The notes beneath the pieces are model-generated. The model saw nothing but the letters and a program-made list of their open reading frames with translations. It was not told the origin of the DNA and did no database searches. Made by a program: the position numbers and the translations under genes. Of a stretch of 46,133 bases of DNA, positions 35,834-45,143 are shown piece by piece. Each line of letters starts with the position of its first letter. Positions within the stretch are counted from its first letter, which is position 1. Origin of the DNA: Polaribacter sp. SA4-10. Lineage in GTDB: Bacteria; Bacteroidota; Bacteroidia; Flavobacteriales; Flavobacteriaceae. The DNA is taken from assembly GCA_949519155.1 (NCBI GenBank), contig CATIQU010000013.1, forward strand, positions 1 to 46,133, given 5' to 3'.

Positions 35834-36316
35834 TTAAAGATAGGAACTATCAAAAGAGAAGGGCAATAAAGAAAGTAATGAAATCGTTTTTACAACCTCA
35901 CCAAACTCCCCCATAAAAAGGACACTCATCGGTTCTTTTTGGTTAATCTCGTATTCAGATAACGTTTGTCTACAAGCACCACAAGGCCCTATAGGCTTGT
36001 CAACTCTAGAAATTGATGAGCTTGCAGAAATTGCTAATTTCTTAATTTTCACTCCTGGAAAATCAGATCCTGCTTTCCAAATAGCCACTCTTTCTGCACA
36101 CATTCCGGAAGGATATGCTGCGTTTTCTTGATTATTTCCTAAAACAACTTGATTGTTTTCTAATAATAGCGCAGCGCCAACACTAAACTTTGAATAGGGT
36201 GCATAGGCTGTTTTTCTTGCTTCAATTGCTTTATGCATCAGCATCTTATCATCTAAAGAAAGTTCTGAGATGTCATTATATAACAGGGCCGATGTTGTAA
36301 TTTCTATTTCTTTCAT
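35834..36316 (-). CDS. cdd: Cytidine deaminase
   Basis: This 160-residue tetrameric-type zinc enzyme converts cytidine and deoxycytidine to the uridine forms in pyrimidine salvage. The signature is complete: NAAYPSGMCAERVAIW carries the Zn-binding Cys and the catalytic Glu, and PCGACRQ supplies the other two Zn ligands. The substrate-binding segment KFSVGAALL precedes it. I start at the ATG at 36316 (MKEIEITT); an upstream in-frame TTG at 36334 lies in the porV terminator and is unlikely. It follows porU-porV on the same strand, an order I recall from other Flavobacteriaceae, but is insulated by that terminator. Confidence 0.95.
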   Translation of the reverse strand: MKEIEITTSALLYNDISELSLDDKMLMHKAIEARKTAYAPYSKFSVGAALLLENNQVVLGNNQENAAYPSGMCAERVAIWKAGSDFPGVKIKKLAISASSSISRVDKPIGPCGACRQTLSEYEINQKEPMSVLFMGEFGEVVKTISLLSLLPFSFDSSYL

Positions 36317-36333
36317 ACAGAATAAATTGGTCA

Positions 36334-36362
36334 AAAAAAGCAGCCTTTTCTGACTGCTTTTG
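36334..36362 (-). terminator. Intrinsic terminator of porV
   Basis: On the minus strand AAAAGCAG pairs with CTGCTTTT around a ten-base loop, followed by a T run. It lies between the porV stop and the cdd start. Confidence 0.65.
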
Positions 36363-36396
36363 CGTGGTACGAACTTACTAAAAAAAAAGCACTTTT

Positions 36397-37527
36397 TTAA
36401 TAATCATCATAAATCTCTCCTAAATCAAATGAAATAGAGAAACGTAAAGAGTTTTCTAATGGGTTATTTACATCGGAGGCATTGGCGAGGTAAGACAAAT
36501 CAACATTTAATGCGTTGGTCTTAAAACCTGCTCCCATTGTAAAAAACTGTCTATTTCCTTTGTTTTCGTTTTCGTGAAAGTAACCCGCTCTTAGCGCAAA
36601 TGCGTTGTTGTACAAATATTCTGTTCCAAAGGCATAGGTAAATTCTTGAAGCTCTTCACTAAATCCGTCTTCAGCATCTCCAAAAGAGGAGAAAATACCG
36701 GAAACCCAAGAAACATCTTCGTCAGAACCATCTAACTGAGGTGAAGGAACTAATAATTTTGTAAACTCTATGGTGGTAGAAATGGTATTGTAATCATCTA
36801 ATATGAAATCAAACCCACCTCCTATTTTCAAGTTTGTTGGAATAAAATCTTCTTCTCCCGGAACATAAGAAACTTTAGGCCCAATATTGGCGACGTTAAA
36901 ACCGAATCGATATCGACCATTAAAAGTACCAAAGTTTTCTTCTTCTGATTGATAATATCCTGAGACATCAACACCAAAAGAGCTAATTGGTTGTAATGTG
37001 GATGTAGTTCCTGTAAACGCAAGGTTAGATCGAAGGTATTTTAAGGAAACTCCCATTGAGAAAGTTTCGCTCAACTTTAATGCATAAGAACCTGTAAAAA
37101 CAAATTCATTCGGGTTAATAGTCCCTGTAGGGTTTCCTCCACTGTCTGTTAAATCTATTTGTCCTAAAGAAAAATACTTGAAATCAGCACCCCAAGCTGC
37201 GTTTTCGCTAAAACGGTTCATGTAAGATACACTTCCTGTAAAAATATCATCTGTTAAATTTCTAAGCCAAGGAGAATAGGTAATTCCTGCTCTCACCTGT
37301 CTATCGCTAAAGGCCATTTTTGCAGGATTGTGAAACAAAGAAAAGGCATCTGCACTGGTAGCAACTCCTATATCTCCCATCGCTCCAGATCTTGCATCGG
37401 GTATGATTAATAAAAAAGGTGCTGCTGTTGTAATTCCTCCGATTTCTCTAGTATCTATATCTGTTTGTGCATTTGCACTGAAAACAAATGAAAAACAAAC
37501 GAAAAGACACAATACAATTTTTCTCAT
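36397..37527 (-). CDS. porV: Type IX secretion outer membrane protein PorV (LptO)
   Basis: This 376-residue outer membrane beta-barrel of the FadL-like PorV family has a signal peptide (CLFVCFSFVFSANA, cut before QTDID) and the characteristic mature start ITTAAPFLLIIPDARSGAMGD. PorV binds T9SS cargo after it leaves the SprA translocon and delivers it to the PorU sortase. Amphipathic strands continue to the C-terminal LRFSISFDLGE. It lies 40 bases downstream of porU on the same strand and is followed by a terminator, so porU-porV form one unit. The length is usual for the family. Confidence 0.95.
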   Translation of the reverse strand: MRKIVLCLFVCFSFVFSANAQTDIDTREIGGITTAAPFLLIIPDARSGAMGDIGVATSADAFSLFHNPAKMAFSDRQVRAGITYSPWLRNLTDDIFTGSVSYMNRFSENAAWGADFKYFSLGQIDLTDSGGNPTGTINPNEFVFTGSYALKLSETFSMGVSLKYLRSNLAFTGTTSTLQPISSFGVDVSGYYQSEEENFGTFNGRYRFGFNVANIGPKVSYVPGEEDFIPTNLKIGGGFDFILDDYNTISTTIEFTKLLVPSPQLDGSDEDVSWVSGIFSSFGDAEDGFSEELQEFTYAFGTEYLYNNAFALRAGYFHENENKGNRQFFTMGAGFKTNALNVDLSYLANASDVNNPLENSLRFSISFDLGEIYDDY

Positions 37528-37567
37528 ATGGGAAAGTTTTTTTGATGATTTTACAAATATCTACTTT

Positions 37568-40500
37568 TTATTGAAGTATTACTAATTTTTCGTACTTCTC
37601 TGAAACTAGGTTACTCTGTGATGACTTTACTCTTAGTTTATAAACATAAACTCCTTTTCCTATTCGGTTACCAAAATCATCCAAACCATTCCAAGAAATC
37701 GTTCTTGACAAACTTCCTGAGGTTTGCACATTTTGGTGGATCGTTTTTATTAATTTTCCTGAAACTGTAAAAATTTGAATTTGAACCTCTAAAAGTTCAT
37801 TTAGCTTATTGTGATTGAACCAAAATTCTGTGTAATTTACAAAAGGATTCGGGTAATTTAAAACATTTTCTAAGTTTAAAGTAGTATCACTAAGAACCAC
37901 AAAGTTTAACGTAGCTTCTGATGAATTATTATAGGTGTCCCAAGCTTTTATTTTTATGGTATGAGGGCCTACTTCTAAATTCCTTAATTTATAATTTACT
38001 TTTCCATTAGTAAAATCGTCCAATGCTGTTTGATAAAAATCATTTAAAATAATTGGATTCGAATCGTCACCATCAAGAACCCCAACAATATCATGATCGA
38101 CGGCTGTTATTGATGTATTAATACCACTAATATCTGATAACAATACAATTAAATTTGGCGATACATTTGTATTGCCTCCATCAATAAAAGATTCATCATT
38201 CATAAATAACTGAATGTCTGGACCAACAGTATCTTCAGGAGCGTTTTCATTAATTCCACCAACGACCACATCAAAATTATAACCTGCTTTATCTTCTAAA
38301 CCATTTTGTGCATAGAAGCTCATCTTTCCTTTTCCGTAAGAAATTTTAATATCTTTTGGCACTATAAATTCGAAGTTAAAAGTACCATTTTGAACGGTAG
38401 AATTCCCTCTAAAAAGCTTACTATCTTGTGTGTCAAAAGTTAAAACTACTCCGAAACCATCATTGTCTAAGGTGTTTTTATCAATGGTTTTGTCGAAGAC
38501 CGTAGTAGACAAGGAGCCATTAAAATCAATCAGGGTGGTGTTTAAATTATCGGTTACAACACCTTCAAAACTTACTCTAGAAAGGGCTTTTAATGTATCA
38601 ATAGATTGTGTAATGTCGATGCCGTTCATTTTTGTAATTCGCACATTTGGCTTTGGGACTGCCAATTTCATAGCAGGATCTCCAAAGAAATAAATAAAGA
38701 ATTTTTGTGCATCAGAAAATTCGTTTTTTGTTTTTGCCAATGCTTCAGAAATGGTAAGATCTTCTTGATTAAACTCAAGAATAAAGCGCATTAACTTTTG
38801 GTTGAAATTCTGCCCTACAGAAATATAAACCTCACGAGTTGTAGTTACCATCGCTGCTGCACCTCCCGTTGGATTGAGAAATGTAAGCTCTCCTGCTGTG
38901 AGTCTATTTGGATTATCAAATCTAGAAAAATCACAGGTAACAGTAATTAACAATGGTAAGGTATTTTGGTTATTGAAATCCTGAATTTGAGGTTTTTCTA
39001 AAATTCTTTCGGAAGCAAAACCATCTTCACCTCCATGTCCAAAATAATTAAAAACTAAAGTTCCTTTTTCGATGGCATTGGTAATTGTTGTTTTTATTTG
39101 CGGATAGCGTTCTCCTCCTGATGAATTTTCTTGGACATAGGAATCTACATATATTTTATTGACATTAAAAATTGGTTTATTATTTTTTATATCATCTGCA
39201 ATAGACTCTACGCCACTTTGTATTTGAATATCTGCGGTTTGATCGATATCATCCGCTAAAAGCGTAATAGTGTTTCGCCAATCTCCAATGGCTTCTTTAT
39301 TATAATAACTTATAATTTTGTCGACGGCTATTGTTCCTTCAGCAATCGTTGAAACAGGAATCCTTCCGGTGGCAACATCAACAGTATGTGTTCTAACCAT
39401 GCCTCCTTCATGAGGCTCTAACATCACAAAAAAATCATCTGTAACATAAGATTGTGCTAAATTAAAACTGTTGTTCGATAATTTTACTGGAACGATATTG
39501 TTATTTCCAGCAATTCGGTCTTTATAATCGTAGGAAGCATCTCCAAAGAAAGTCACGTATTTTAATTTCGTGTCTGCGGTGGAATTGTTGTCATAAAGAT
39601 GCTTTATGAAATCTCGAATTCCAGTAATATCTTTAGACCCAGAAGAGAATTCATTATAAATCTGTTCTAAAACCACAACTTTTGTAGTGAAATTTGAATT
39701 GTTTTGATGATAGTCAGCTAATCTTTGTGCCTGATTTATTAATTCATTATTTGTAATAATGAGATAGTTAATATCTTCTAATGCATGTAAATTCTGGTTT
39801 TCTACTTTGGGGTTTTCGATAATTTCAGGTGTATAAAAATCTGTTTCTCCAAAAAAAACATACTCTCTTAAAAAACCTTTTTCAGCTTTAAAGTTAAAGG
39901 TACTTCCATTGCTTTCATTGAGAATAAACTTTGGCTCTAAAGGGTTGGAAACGTCCCATAATTGAGAATTATTTGCAGAATTGGATATTTGAAAATCAAC
40001 ATTTCCAGTAGCATTTGCTTGCTCAAAACTTCGAAAAGAAAATTGATTTCCATCTGTAATTAATTGTTTTTTTCCAACAATTTCAATATAGTCTAGAAAC
40101 CCTCTTGCAGAAGGGTTTCCATTATTATTAAAAGTAACTGTTACTTCTAAAGAAGTTGCAGAGTTTTCAATTACTTGTGATCGATGATTTGCATATCCTT
40201 TGGTTAATGAATTTGGATTTACAGCAGAGAAATTAATCGTAAAAGGGTCTTGTGTGTTTAATTGTACTCCAATACTTGACGCTGATGAAGAGACTGTTGC
40301 GCCCACTACTTTAAGAGACATAGGACTCTGGGGAAGCGCTTTTGAGAAAGGAAGCACGACTTTTGTCGTGTTCTCGAAACTTAAATCTTCTCCATACCAT
40401 TGGTTTCCTACTGCAAAAATATTTATCAGCTCTTTTTCATAAAAAACAAACTCATCAAAAGTGGTAATTTGTTGAGTGGATAATGATGCAACTGGTGTTT

Positions 40501-40960
40501 TTTGTTGTACTCTTTTCCCATCAGTATCAGTTACGGTTATAAAATAATAGGCTTTATCAGAAAAAATGTTTTGATTGTGCGTTGCTATTTGAGCATCTAA
40601 GTCTGCTGTCCAACTATGTGCCCCTTGTCCATAAAACAAAATATAATCATTGTCATTAAAAACGCCATCACTTTCTCCTTCTATATAAATGGCATTTTCT
40701 TCTAGGTCAACATTTCTGAAGTCGGAATTAAGAACTGGCAATAAATTACCTCCATTTCCATAAATGTGTATTTTCTGAGGGTTTAAGTTGCTGGTAGAAA
40801 TTCCTATTTGTTGCAACAAACGTTTATCAATTTTAAAAACACCTGTAGTGTCAATAGAAAACTTATACCAATCTCCTTGGGACAAGACGGAATTTGTGGT
40901 TTGCGCAGCAATTATATTGGCAAAAAAAACAAGAAAAATGTGTACAAATATTTTTTTCAT
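37568..40960 (-). CDS. porU: Type IX secretion system sortase PorU (peptidase C25 family)
   Basis: This 1130-residue surface protease removes the C-terminal sorting domain of T9SS cargo and, in some species, attaches cargo to A-LPS. Signal peptide 1-19 (VHIFLVFFANIIAA, then QTTNS). The gingipain-like C25 domain carries the catalytic pair His642 (NYFGHGGEDG) and Cys676 (ITVTCDFSR). An Ig-like region follows, and the C-terminus has its own T9SS-type domain (NYPNPFVNYTEF, then KGVYVYKLRV) ending in EKLVILQ. PorU is known to keep this domain. It lies upstream of porV and is divergent from gldJ, the gene order described in Flavobacterium johnsoniae. Confidence 0.95.
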   Translation of the reverse strand: MKKIFVHIFLVFFANIIAAQTTNSVLSQGDWYKFSIDTTGVFKIDKRLLQQIGISTSNLNPQKIHIYGNGGNLLPVLNSDFRNVDLEENAIYIEGESDGVFNDNDYILFYGQGAHSWTADLDAQIATHNQNIFSDKAYYFITVTDTDGKRVQQKTPVASLSTQQITTFDEFVFYEKELINIFAVGNQWYGEDLSFENTTKVVLPFSKALPQSPMSLKVVGATVSSSASSIGVQLNTQDPFTINFSAVNPNSLTKGYANHRSQVIENSATSLEVTVTFNNNGNPSARGFLDYIEIVGKKQLITDGNQFSFRSFEQANATGNVDFQISNSANNSQLWDVSNPLEPKFILNESNGSTFNFKAEKGFLREYVFFGETDFYTPEIIENPKVENQNLHALEDINYLIITNNELINQAQRLADYHQNNSNFTTKVVVLEQIYNEFSSGSKDITGIRDFIKHLYDNNSTADTKLKYVTFFGDASYDYKDRIAGNNNIVPVKLSNNSFNLAQSYVTDDFFVMLEPHEGGMVRTHTVDVATGRIPVSTIAEGTIAVDKIISYYNKEAIGDWRNTITLLADDIDQTADIQIQSGVESIADDIKNNKPIFNVNKIYVDSYVQENSSGGERYPQIKTTITNAIEKGTLVFNYFGHGGEDGFASERILEKPQIQDFNNQNTLPLLITVTCDFSRFDNPNRLTAGELTFLNPTGGAAAMVTTTREVYISVGQNFNQKLMRFILEFNQEDLTISEALAKTKNEFSDAQKFFIYFFGDPAMKLAVPKPNVRITKMNGIDITQSIDTLKALSRVSFEGVVTDNLNTTLIDFNGSLSTTVFDKTIDKNTLDNDGFGVVLTFDTQDSKLFRGNSTVQNGTFNFEFIVPKDIKISYGKGKMSFYAQNGLEDKAGYNFDVVVGGINENAPEDTVGPDIQLFMNDESFIDGGNTNVSPNLIVLLSDISGINTSITAVDHDIVGVLDGDDSNPIILNDFYQTALDDFTNGKVNYKLRNLEVGPHTIKIKAWDTYNNSSEATLNFVVLSDTTLNLENVLNYPNPFVNYTEFWFNHNKLNELLEVQIQIFTVSGKLIKTIHQNVQTSGSLSRTISWNGLDDFGNRIGKGVYVYKLRVKSSQSNLVSEKYEKLVILQ

Positions 40961-41008
40961 AAATTGTATTCAAATAACGCGAATATTTTAAATATATTTT
41001 AATAGAAT

Positions 41009-41016
41009 CAAAGATA
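41009..41016 (-). promoter_or_regulatory. Candidate -7 element for porU-porV
   Basis: The minus strand reads TATCTTTG, a full TAnnTTTG match, 48 bases before the porU start. No -33 TTG is seen at the right distance. Confidence 0.4.
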
Positions 41017-41091
41017 AATTATACTAAAATAAAAAAGGATTCGTTTTGATTCTGTGTTCAATGAATTGAAGCGTTATATTTATTATTTTTC

Positions 41092-41121
41092 TTGTATGAA
41101 AGTATAATTATTGTAAATTAG
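41092..41121 (+). promoter_or_regulatory. Candidate promoter for gldJ
   Basis: TTG (41092-41094), a 19-base spacer and TAAATTAG (41114-41121, seven of eight positions) lie 37 bases before the gldJ ATG. Confidence 0.5.
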
Positions 41122-41158
41122 CACACGAAATAAAAAACCCATCAATTTTAATTAGGAA

Positions 41159-42823
41159 ATGAAAAACTTTTTAAAAATAACTTTTGTTGTAGCAGCAACA
41201 CTATTCTTTGTTAGTTGTAATAGATCTTCTTCAGGAAAATCCTCACTAACAGGTTTAAGCTTTAATGATCCAAAAAACGGAAACTATGTTCGTGGAGAGT
41301 CTTATAAAGGCCAAACGCCTCCTTTAGGAATGGTTGGTGTTGAAGGTGGTTCTTTTACAATGGGGCAAGTTCAAGATGATGTAATGTTTGATTGGAATAC
41401 AACACCAAAGAAAATACATGTTCGCTCATTTTTTATGGATGAAGCAGAAGTATCAAATTCTGAATATTTTTTATATGTACAATATACAAAAGATGTTTTT
41501 CCTCCGTCGGAAGAAAAATACAAACATATATATAACTCTGTATTACCGGACACCTTAGTTTGGAGAAAAAGCTTAGGAAACACAGAATTATTAACTGAAA
41601 ACTACTTTCGTCATCCTGCCTATGCAGATTACCCTGTAGTTGGTGTGAGTTGGTTGCAAGCGACTGAATACTGTAAATGGAGAACCAATGCTGTTAATTT
41701 AAAAACATTAATAGATAAAGGGCACATTAAAAATATTTTTGAAGCAGATACTACTCGAAACTTTTTTGACACAGATGTATTTTTAACAGATGCAAACAAA
41801 ATGTTTGCGGGCGATACTACAATCTACAAGAGAGGAGTAAAACAACGAAGAGCAAAAGGACAAGCAAAACTTGGAAAAGACGCTTTTCAAGGTAGAAAAA
41901 TCACAAAATCAGACGGTATCTTACAAACTAAATTTAGACTTCCTACAGAAGCTGAATGGGAGTTTGCTGCAAAAGCGAATGTTGAAAATCGCGAATACAA
42001 TACCATAAGAGGAAGAAAAAAATATGCTTGGAATGGGAAATACTCACGATCTAAATCAAAAAGATATAGAGGAGATCAACTTGCCAATTTCAAACAAGGT
42101 AAAGGAAATTATAGTGGTTTATCTGGCTGGAGTTCTGATGGGTCTGACATTCCAATCCAAATAAAATCGTATCCACCAAATGCTTTTGGAATTTATGACA
42201 TGTCTGGAAACGTTGCAGAGTGGGTTTCAGATGTTTATAGACCAATTATAGATTCGGATGCAAATGACTTTAATTACTTTAGAGGAAACGTCTTCAATAA
42301 GAAAAGGATTAATGAAGAAGGAAAAGTTGTAATCGTTGGTACAGAAGGTGCAGCAATTAAGTATGATACTTTAGAAAACGGAAAAATTATTCCTTTATAT
42401 TTACCAGGAACTATAAAATATGATCCAATAGCATCAGATGACGTAGCACTTAGAAGAAATTTTACAAAATCAAAGAATGCAGATATTAATGATGGAGATA
42501 TAAATTCATCACGAGATTTCGGTAAGGACAAAATGGAGCAAAGTATGTACAACTCTCCAATTAGACCTGAGTTTATTAGAGATTCTTTAACTGGTGTCAC
42601 GAAAGTGGTATACGATACGGAAAAAAGAACAACCTTAATTAGTGACAATACAAGAGTCTATAAAGGAGGAGCTTGGTCTGACAGAGAATACTGGTTAGAT
42701 CCTGCACAGAGAAGGTATTTACCTGAATACATGGCAACAAATTACATCGGATTTAGATGTGTCTCAGATAAATTAGGCCCAATGAGTTCAGAAAAAAGAA
42801 GAGCAAGAAACCCAGTGAGGTAA
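41159..42823 (+). CDS. gldJ: Gliding motility lipoprotein GldJ
   Basis: This 554-residue lipoprotein has the signal KITFVVAATLFFVSC with the lipid-bearing Cys at about 20. It contains a formylglycine-generating-enzyme-like (FGE/SUMF) fold: VEGGSFTMGQ, then DEAEVSNSEYFLYVQY, VGVSWLQATEYCKWR, FRLPTEAEWEFAAKA, GIYDMSGNVAEWVSD and GFRCVSD. GldJ is a structural part of the gliding/T9SS machinery, stabilises other Gld proteins such as GldK and is needed for both gliding and secretion in F. johnsoniae. The FGE fold is not thought to be enzymatic in it. It is divergent from porU and ended by its own terminator before murF. Confidence 0.95.
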   Translation: MKNFLKITFVVAATLFFVSCNRSSSGKSSLTGLSFNDPKNGNYVRGESYKGQTPPLGMVGVEGGSFTMGQVQDDVMFDWNTTPKKIHVRSFFMDEAEVSNSEYFLYVQYTKDVFPPSEEKYKHIYNSVLPDTLVWRKSLGNTELLTENYFRHPAYADYPVVGVSWLQATEYCKWRTNAVNLKTLIDKGHIKNIFEADTTRNFFDTDVFLTDANKMFAGDTTIYKRGVKQRRAKGQAKLGKDAFQGRKITKSDGILQTKFRLPTEAEWEFAAKANVENREYNTIRGRKKYAWNGKYSRSKSKRYRGDQLANFKQGKGNYSGLSGWSSDGSDIPIQIKSYPPNAFGIYDMSGNVAEWVSDVYRPIIDSDANDFNYFRGNVFNKKRINEEGKVVIVGTEGAAIKYDTLENGKIIPLYLPGTIKYDPIASDDVALRRNFTKSKNADINDGDINSSRDFGKDKMEQSMYNSPIRPEFIRDSLTGVTKVVYDTEKRTTLISDNTRVYKGGAWSDREYWLDPAQRRYLPEYMATNYIGFRCVSDKLGPMSSEKRRARNPVR

Positions 42824-42850
42824 TCCTTTTCAAATTAAAACAATATTGAA

Positions 42851-42882
42851 CCTCATTGCTTAAAATCAATGAGGTTTTTTTT
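42851..42882 (+). terminator. Intrinsic terminator of gldJ
   Basis: CCTCATTG (42851-42858) pairs with CAATGAGG (42867-42874) around an eight-base loop, followed by eight T. It lies between gldJ and murF. Confidence 0.85.
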
Positions 42883-42893
42883 ATCTTTAAAAA

Positions 42894-44150
42894 ATGAAAA
42901 TAGAGGAACTTTATAAATATTATAAACAACATTTCTTAGTAGATACCGATACAAGAAGTATTCGAAAGAATACTATTTTCTTTGCTTTAAAAGGCCCCAA
43001 TTTTAATGGAAATGCTTTTGCAGAAAAAGCGCTTGATGCAGGAGCTATTTTTAGTATTGTAGAAGAACCTATCTATGTTACAAAACCGACTATTTTACTG
43101 GTTGAAAATGTGTTAGAGACCTTACAAAAACTAGCAAACTATCACCGAAAGCAATTAAACATTCCAATTATTGGCTTAACGGGTAGTAATGGAAAGACGA
43201 CAACGAAAGAGTTAATACATGCAGTAATATCAAAAAAGTATAAAACGGTGGCAACTTTAGGAAACTTAAACAATCACATTGGAGTTCCTTTAACCCTCTT
43301 ATCCATGAATGCAGACACCGAAATTGGCATTGTTGAAATGGGTGCAAATCATCAAAAAGAAATTGAATTGCTTACACACATATGTGCACCTAACTTAGGA
43401 TACGTAACAAACTTTGGAAAAGCACACTTAGAGGGTTTTAGAGGTGTTGAAGGCGTTATCAAAGGAAAATCAGAGTTGTACACATATCTTAAAAATGAAG
43501 GCGGTATCGCTATTGTAAATCCAGATGACAAAATTCAACTTGAAAAGACAAAAGAGATTGAACGTATCTTTTTTGAAAAAGAATTAACACTTAAGAAAAC
43601 GAATCCTTTTGTAGAGGTAAATTATAAAAGCATAAGTATTAAAAGTAAGATGATTGGCACTTATAATTTTACAAATATTTGTGCAGCTGTTACATTTGGA
43701 CAATACTTTGGTCTTGAGTCTATAGACATTAAAGACGCGTTAGAATCCTATATACATTCTAACAATAGATCACAAGTCATAAAAAAAGCTACTCATAGAA
43801 TTATTTTAGATGCCTACAACGCCAACCCAACAAGTATGAAAGCTGCTATTGATAGTTTTGAGATGATGGAAGGTAAAAACAAGGTCCTGATCTTGGGAGA
43901 TATGTTTGAGCTTGGAGAATTTGAGTTTGAAGAACATCAAAAAATTGCATCATTAACATTGACCGCAAACTTTAAAACAGTCTTTTTTGTTGGGGAATTA
44001 TTCCATAAGGTAGCTACTGATTATCTGCAATTCAAAGAATTTAATGATTTAAAAAAACATCTTAAAACACAAGATCTTTCGAACAGTACCATCCTCATAA
44101 AAGGATCTCGAGGCATGCAACTTGAACGCGTTTTAGAGCTTCTTAATTAA
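42894..44150 (+). CDS. murF: UDP-N-acetylmuramoyl-tripeptide--D-alanyl-D-alanine ligase
   Basis: This 418-residue Mur ligase adds D-Ala-D-Ala to the UDP-MurNAc-tripeptide, the last cytoplasmic step of peptidoglycan precursor synthesis. The ATP-binding loop GLTGSNGKTTTKE (94-106), the central GIVEMGANHQKEI region and the C-terminal domain with ILDAYNANPTSMKAA are typical of MurF. It follows gldJ by 70 bases, with a strong terminator between them, and starts only 12 bases after the T run, so its promoter must overlap the terminator (TATCTTTA, seven of eight, near 42882) or rely on read-through. It ends tail to tail with the GlcNAc kinase gene, sharing eight bases. Confidence 0.95.
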   Translation: MKIEELYKYYKQHFLVDTDTRSIRKNTIFFALKGPNFNGNAFAEKALDAGAIFSIVEEPIYVTKPTILLVENVLETLQKLANYHRKQLNIPIIGLTGSNGKTTTKELIHAVISKKYKTVATLGNLNNHIGVPLTLLSMNADTEIGIVEMGANHQKEIELLTHICAPNLGYVTNFGKAHLEGFRGVEGVIKGKSELYTYLKNEGGIAIVNPDDKIQLEKTKEIERIFFEKELTLKKTNPFVEVNYKSISIKSKMIGTYNFTNICAAVTFGQYFGLESIDIKDALESYIHSNNRSQVIKKATHRIILDAYNANPTSMKAAIDSFEMMEGKNKVLILGDMFELGEFEFEEHQKIASLTLTANFKTVFFVGELFHKVATDYLQFKEFNDLKKHLKTQDLSNSTILIKGSRGMQLERVLELLN

Positions 44151-44994
44151 TATTTTTTTTATAAAAATCGAGTAAATTATCAATCGGTCGCTGTATGATT
44201 CCTGTGATTATTAAATTGTTCTTTTTAGCTACTTTTTCTAAAATTTCGCTGAAGTAAAAAGCAATAGACCCAATAAAGTAGATCGGAGTATCCGTTGTTC
44301 TACCAAAGGGTAGAATTCTGTATTTAAAGAATTCATCAAACCCTCTTTTAATTATTTTTTTAATGTATTTATCTTCTTTAAATTCAAACATAAATTTTGC
44401 GAATGAAGCTAAATACATATTTGGATTGGGTTGTTTGTATAAATTATATTTAATAACATCTGCATCTAAATCATATTCTTCTTCGAACTTATTTGCGATT
44501 CTTTTCGGCATTTTATCATAAAAATATTCTCTTAAAAGTAATTTTCCAAAGTAATTACCACTCGCCTCGTCCATCACGGAATACCCTAAAGAAACCGTTT
44601 TCATATGTACCATAGTACCATCATAATAACAACTATTGGAGCCTGTTCCAAGTATACACACAATTGCTGGCTGATTTCCTGAAGCTGCATAAACTGCAGC
44701 AAGCATATCTTCTGCGATATTAATTTTTGCATTGACAAAAATATCTTGTAATACCGTTTTCAAAATAGCGAAAGGTTTTGGAGTACCGCAACCTGCTCCA
44801 TAAAAATAAATTTCAGTGACATCCTCTTTTATGTCCATCAACTGGAACATATTTATGATTCTATTTGTTAACTCGTTTTGAGCAACAACCGCTGGATTCA
44901 GCCCTAAGGTTCGAACCCTAAACACTTCATTTCTGTCATTATCCAAAGCTATCCAATCTGCTTTTGTGGAACCTCCATCTGCTATAAGTATCAT
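44143..44994 (-). CDS. BadF/BadG/BcrA/BcrD-type ATPase, N-acetylglucosamine kinase-like
   Basis: This 283-residue ASKHA-fold kinase has the phosphate-1 motif ILIADGGSTKADW at the N-terminus, CILGTGSNSCYYDG as phosphate-2 and a C-terminal adenosine region (YFIGSIAFYF). This matches the eukaryotic-NAGK-like/BadF family, whose Bacteroidota members are usually annotated as N-acetylglucosamine kinases. They may recycle amino sugars from the cell wall. Proximity to murF fits a link with wall metabolism, but the sugar specificity is not proven. The last eight bases overlap the murF end. An excellent promoter lies upstream. Confidence 0.85.
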   Translation of the reverse strand: MILIADGGSTKADWIALDNDRNEVFRVRTLGLNPAVVAQNELTNRIINMFQLMDIKEDVTEIYFYGAGCGTPKPFAILKTVLQDIFVNAKINIAEDMLAAVYAASGNQPAIVCILGTGSNSCYYDGTMVHMKTVSLGYSVMDEASGNYFGKLLLREYFYDKMPKRIANKFEEEYDLDADVIKYNLYKQPNPNMYLASFAKFMFEFKEDKYIKKIIKRGFDEFFKYRILPFGRTTDTPIYFIGSIAFYFSEILEKVAKKNNLIITGIIQRPIDNLLDFYKKNIN

Positions 44995-45012
44995 TTTAAA
45001 AGTATTTTAAAT

Positions 45013-45043
45013 CAAATATATTGTAAGTTTTCAGGATACACAA
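45013..45043 (-). promoter_or_regulatory. Promoter of the GlcNAc-kinase-like gene
   Basis: The minus strand carries TTG (45041-45043), a 20-base spacer and TATATTTG (45013-45020), both perfect, 18 bases before the start codon. Confidence 0.65.
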
Positions 45044-45098
45044 GGCAATAAAAATTTCAATCGTTATAGTGCATCAATTAAATTATAATTGAAGGCCG

Positions 45099-45131
45099 TT
45101 GTTCATCTAGATGATAAAATTTGTAAGTTTG
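45099..45131 (+). promoter_or_regulatory. Promoter of the CpsB-like phosphatase gene
   Basis: TTG (45099-45101), a 22-base spacer and TAAGTTTG (45124-45131) lie 12 bases before the start codon, so the 5' leader would be very short. Confidence 0.6.
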
Positions 45132-45143
45132 TAAAAAAAAAAG

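Noticed and set aside
44903..44920. A GGTTCGAACC stretch resembling a tRNA T-arm
   Set aside because: It lies inside the GlcNAc-kinase-like coding sequence, where it encodes RVRTLG, and no acceptor, D or anticodon arms surround it.
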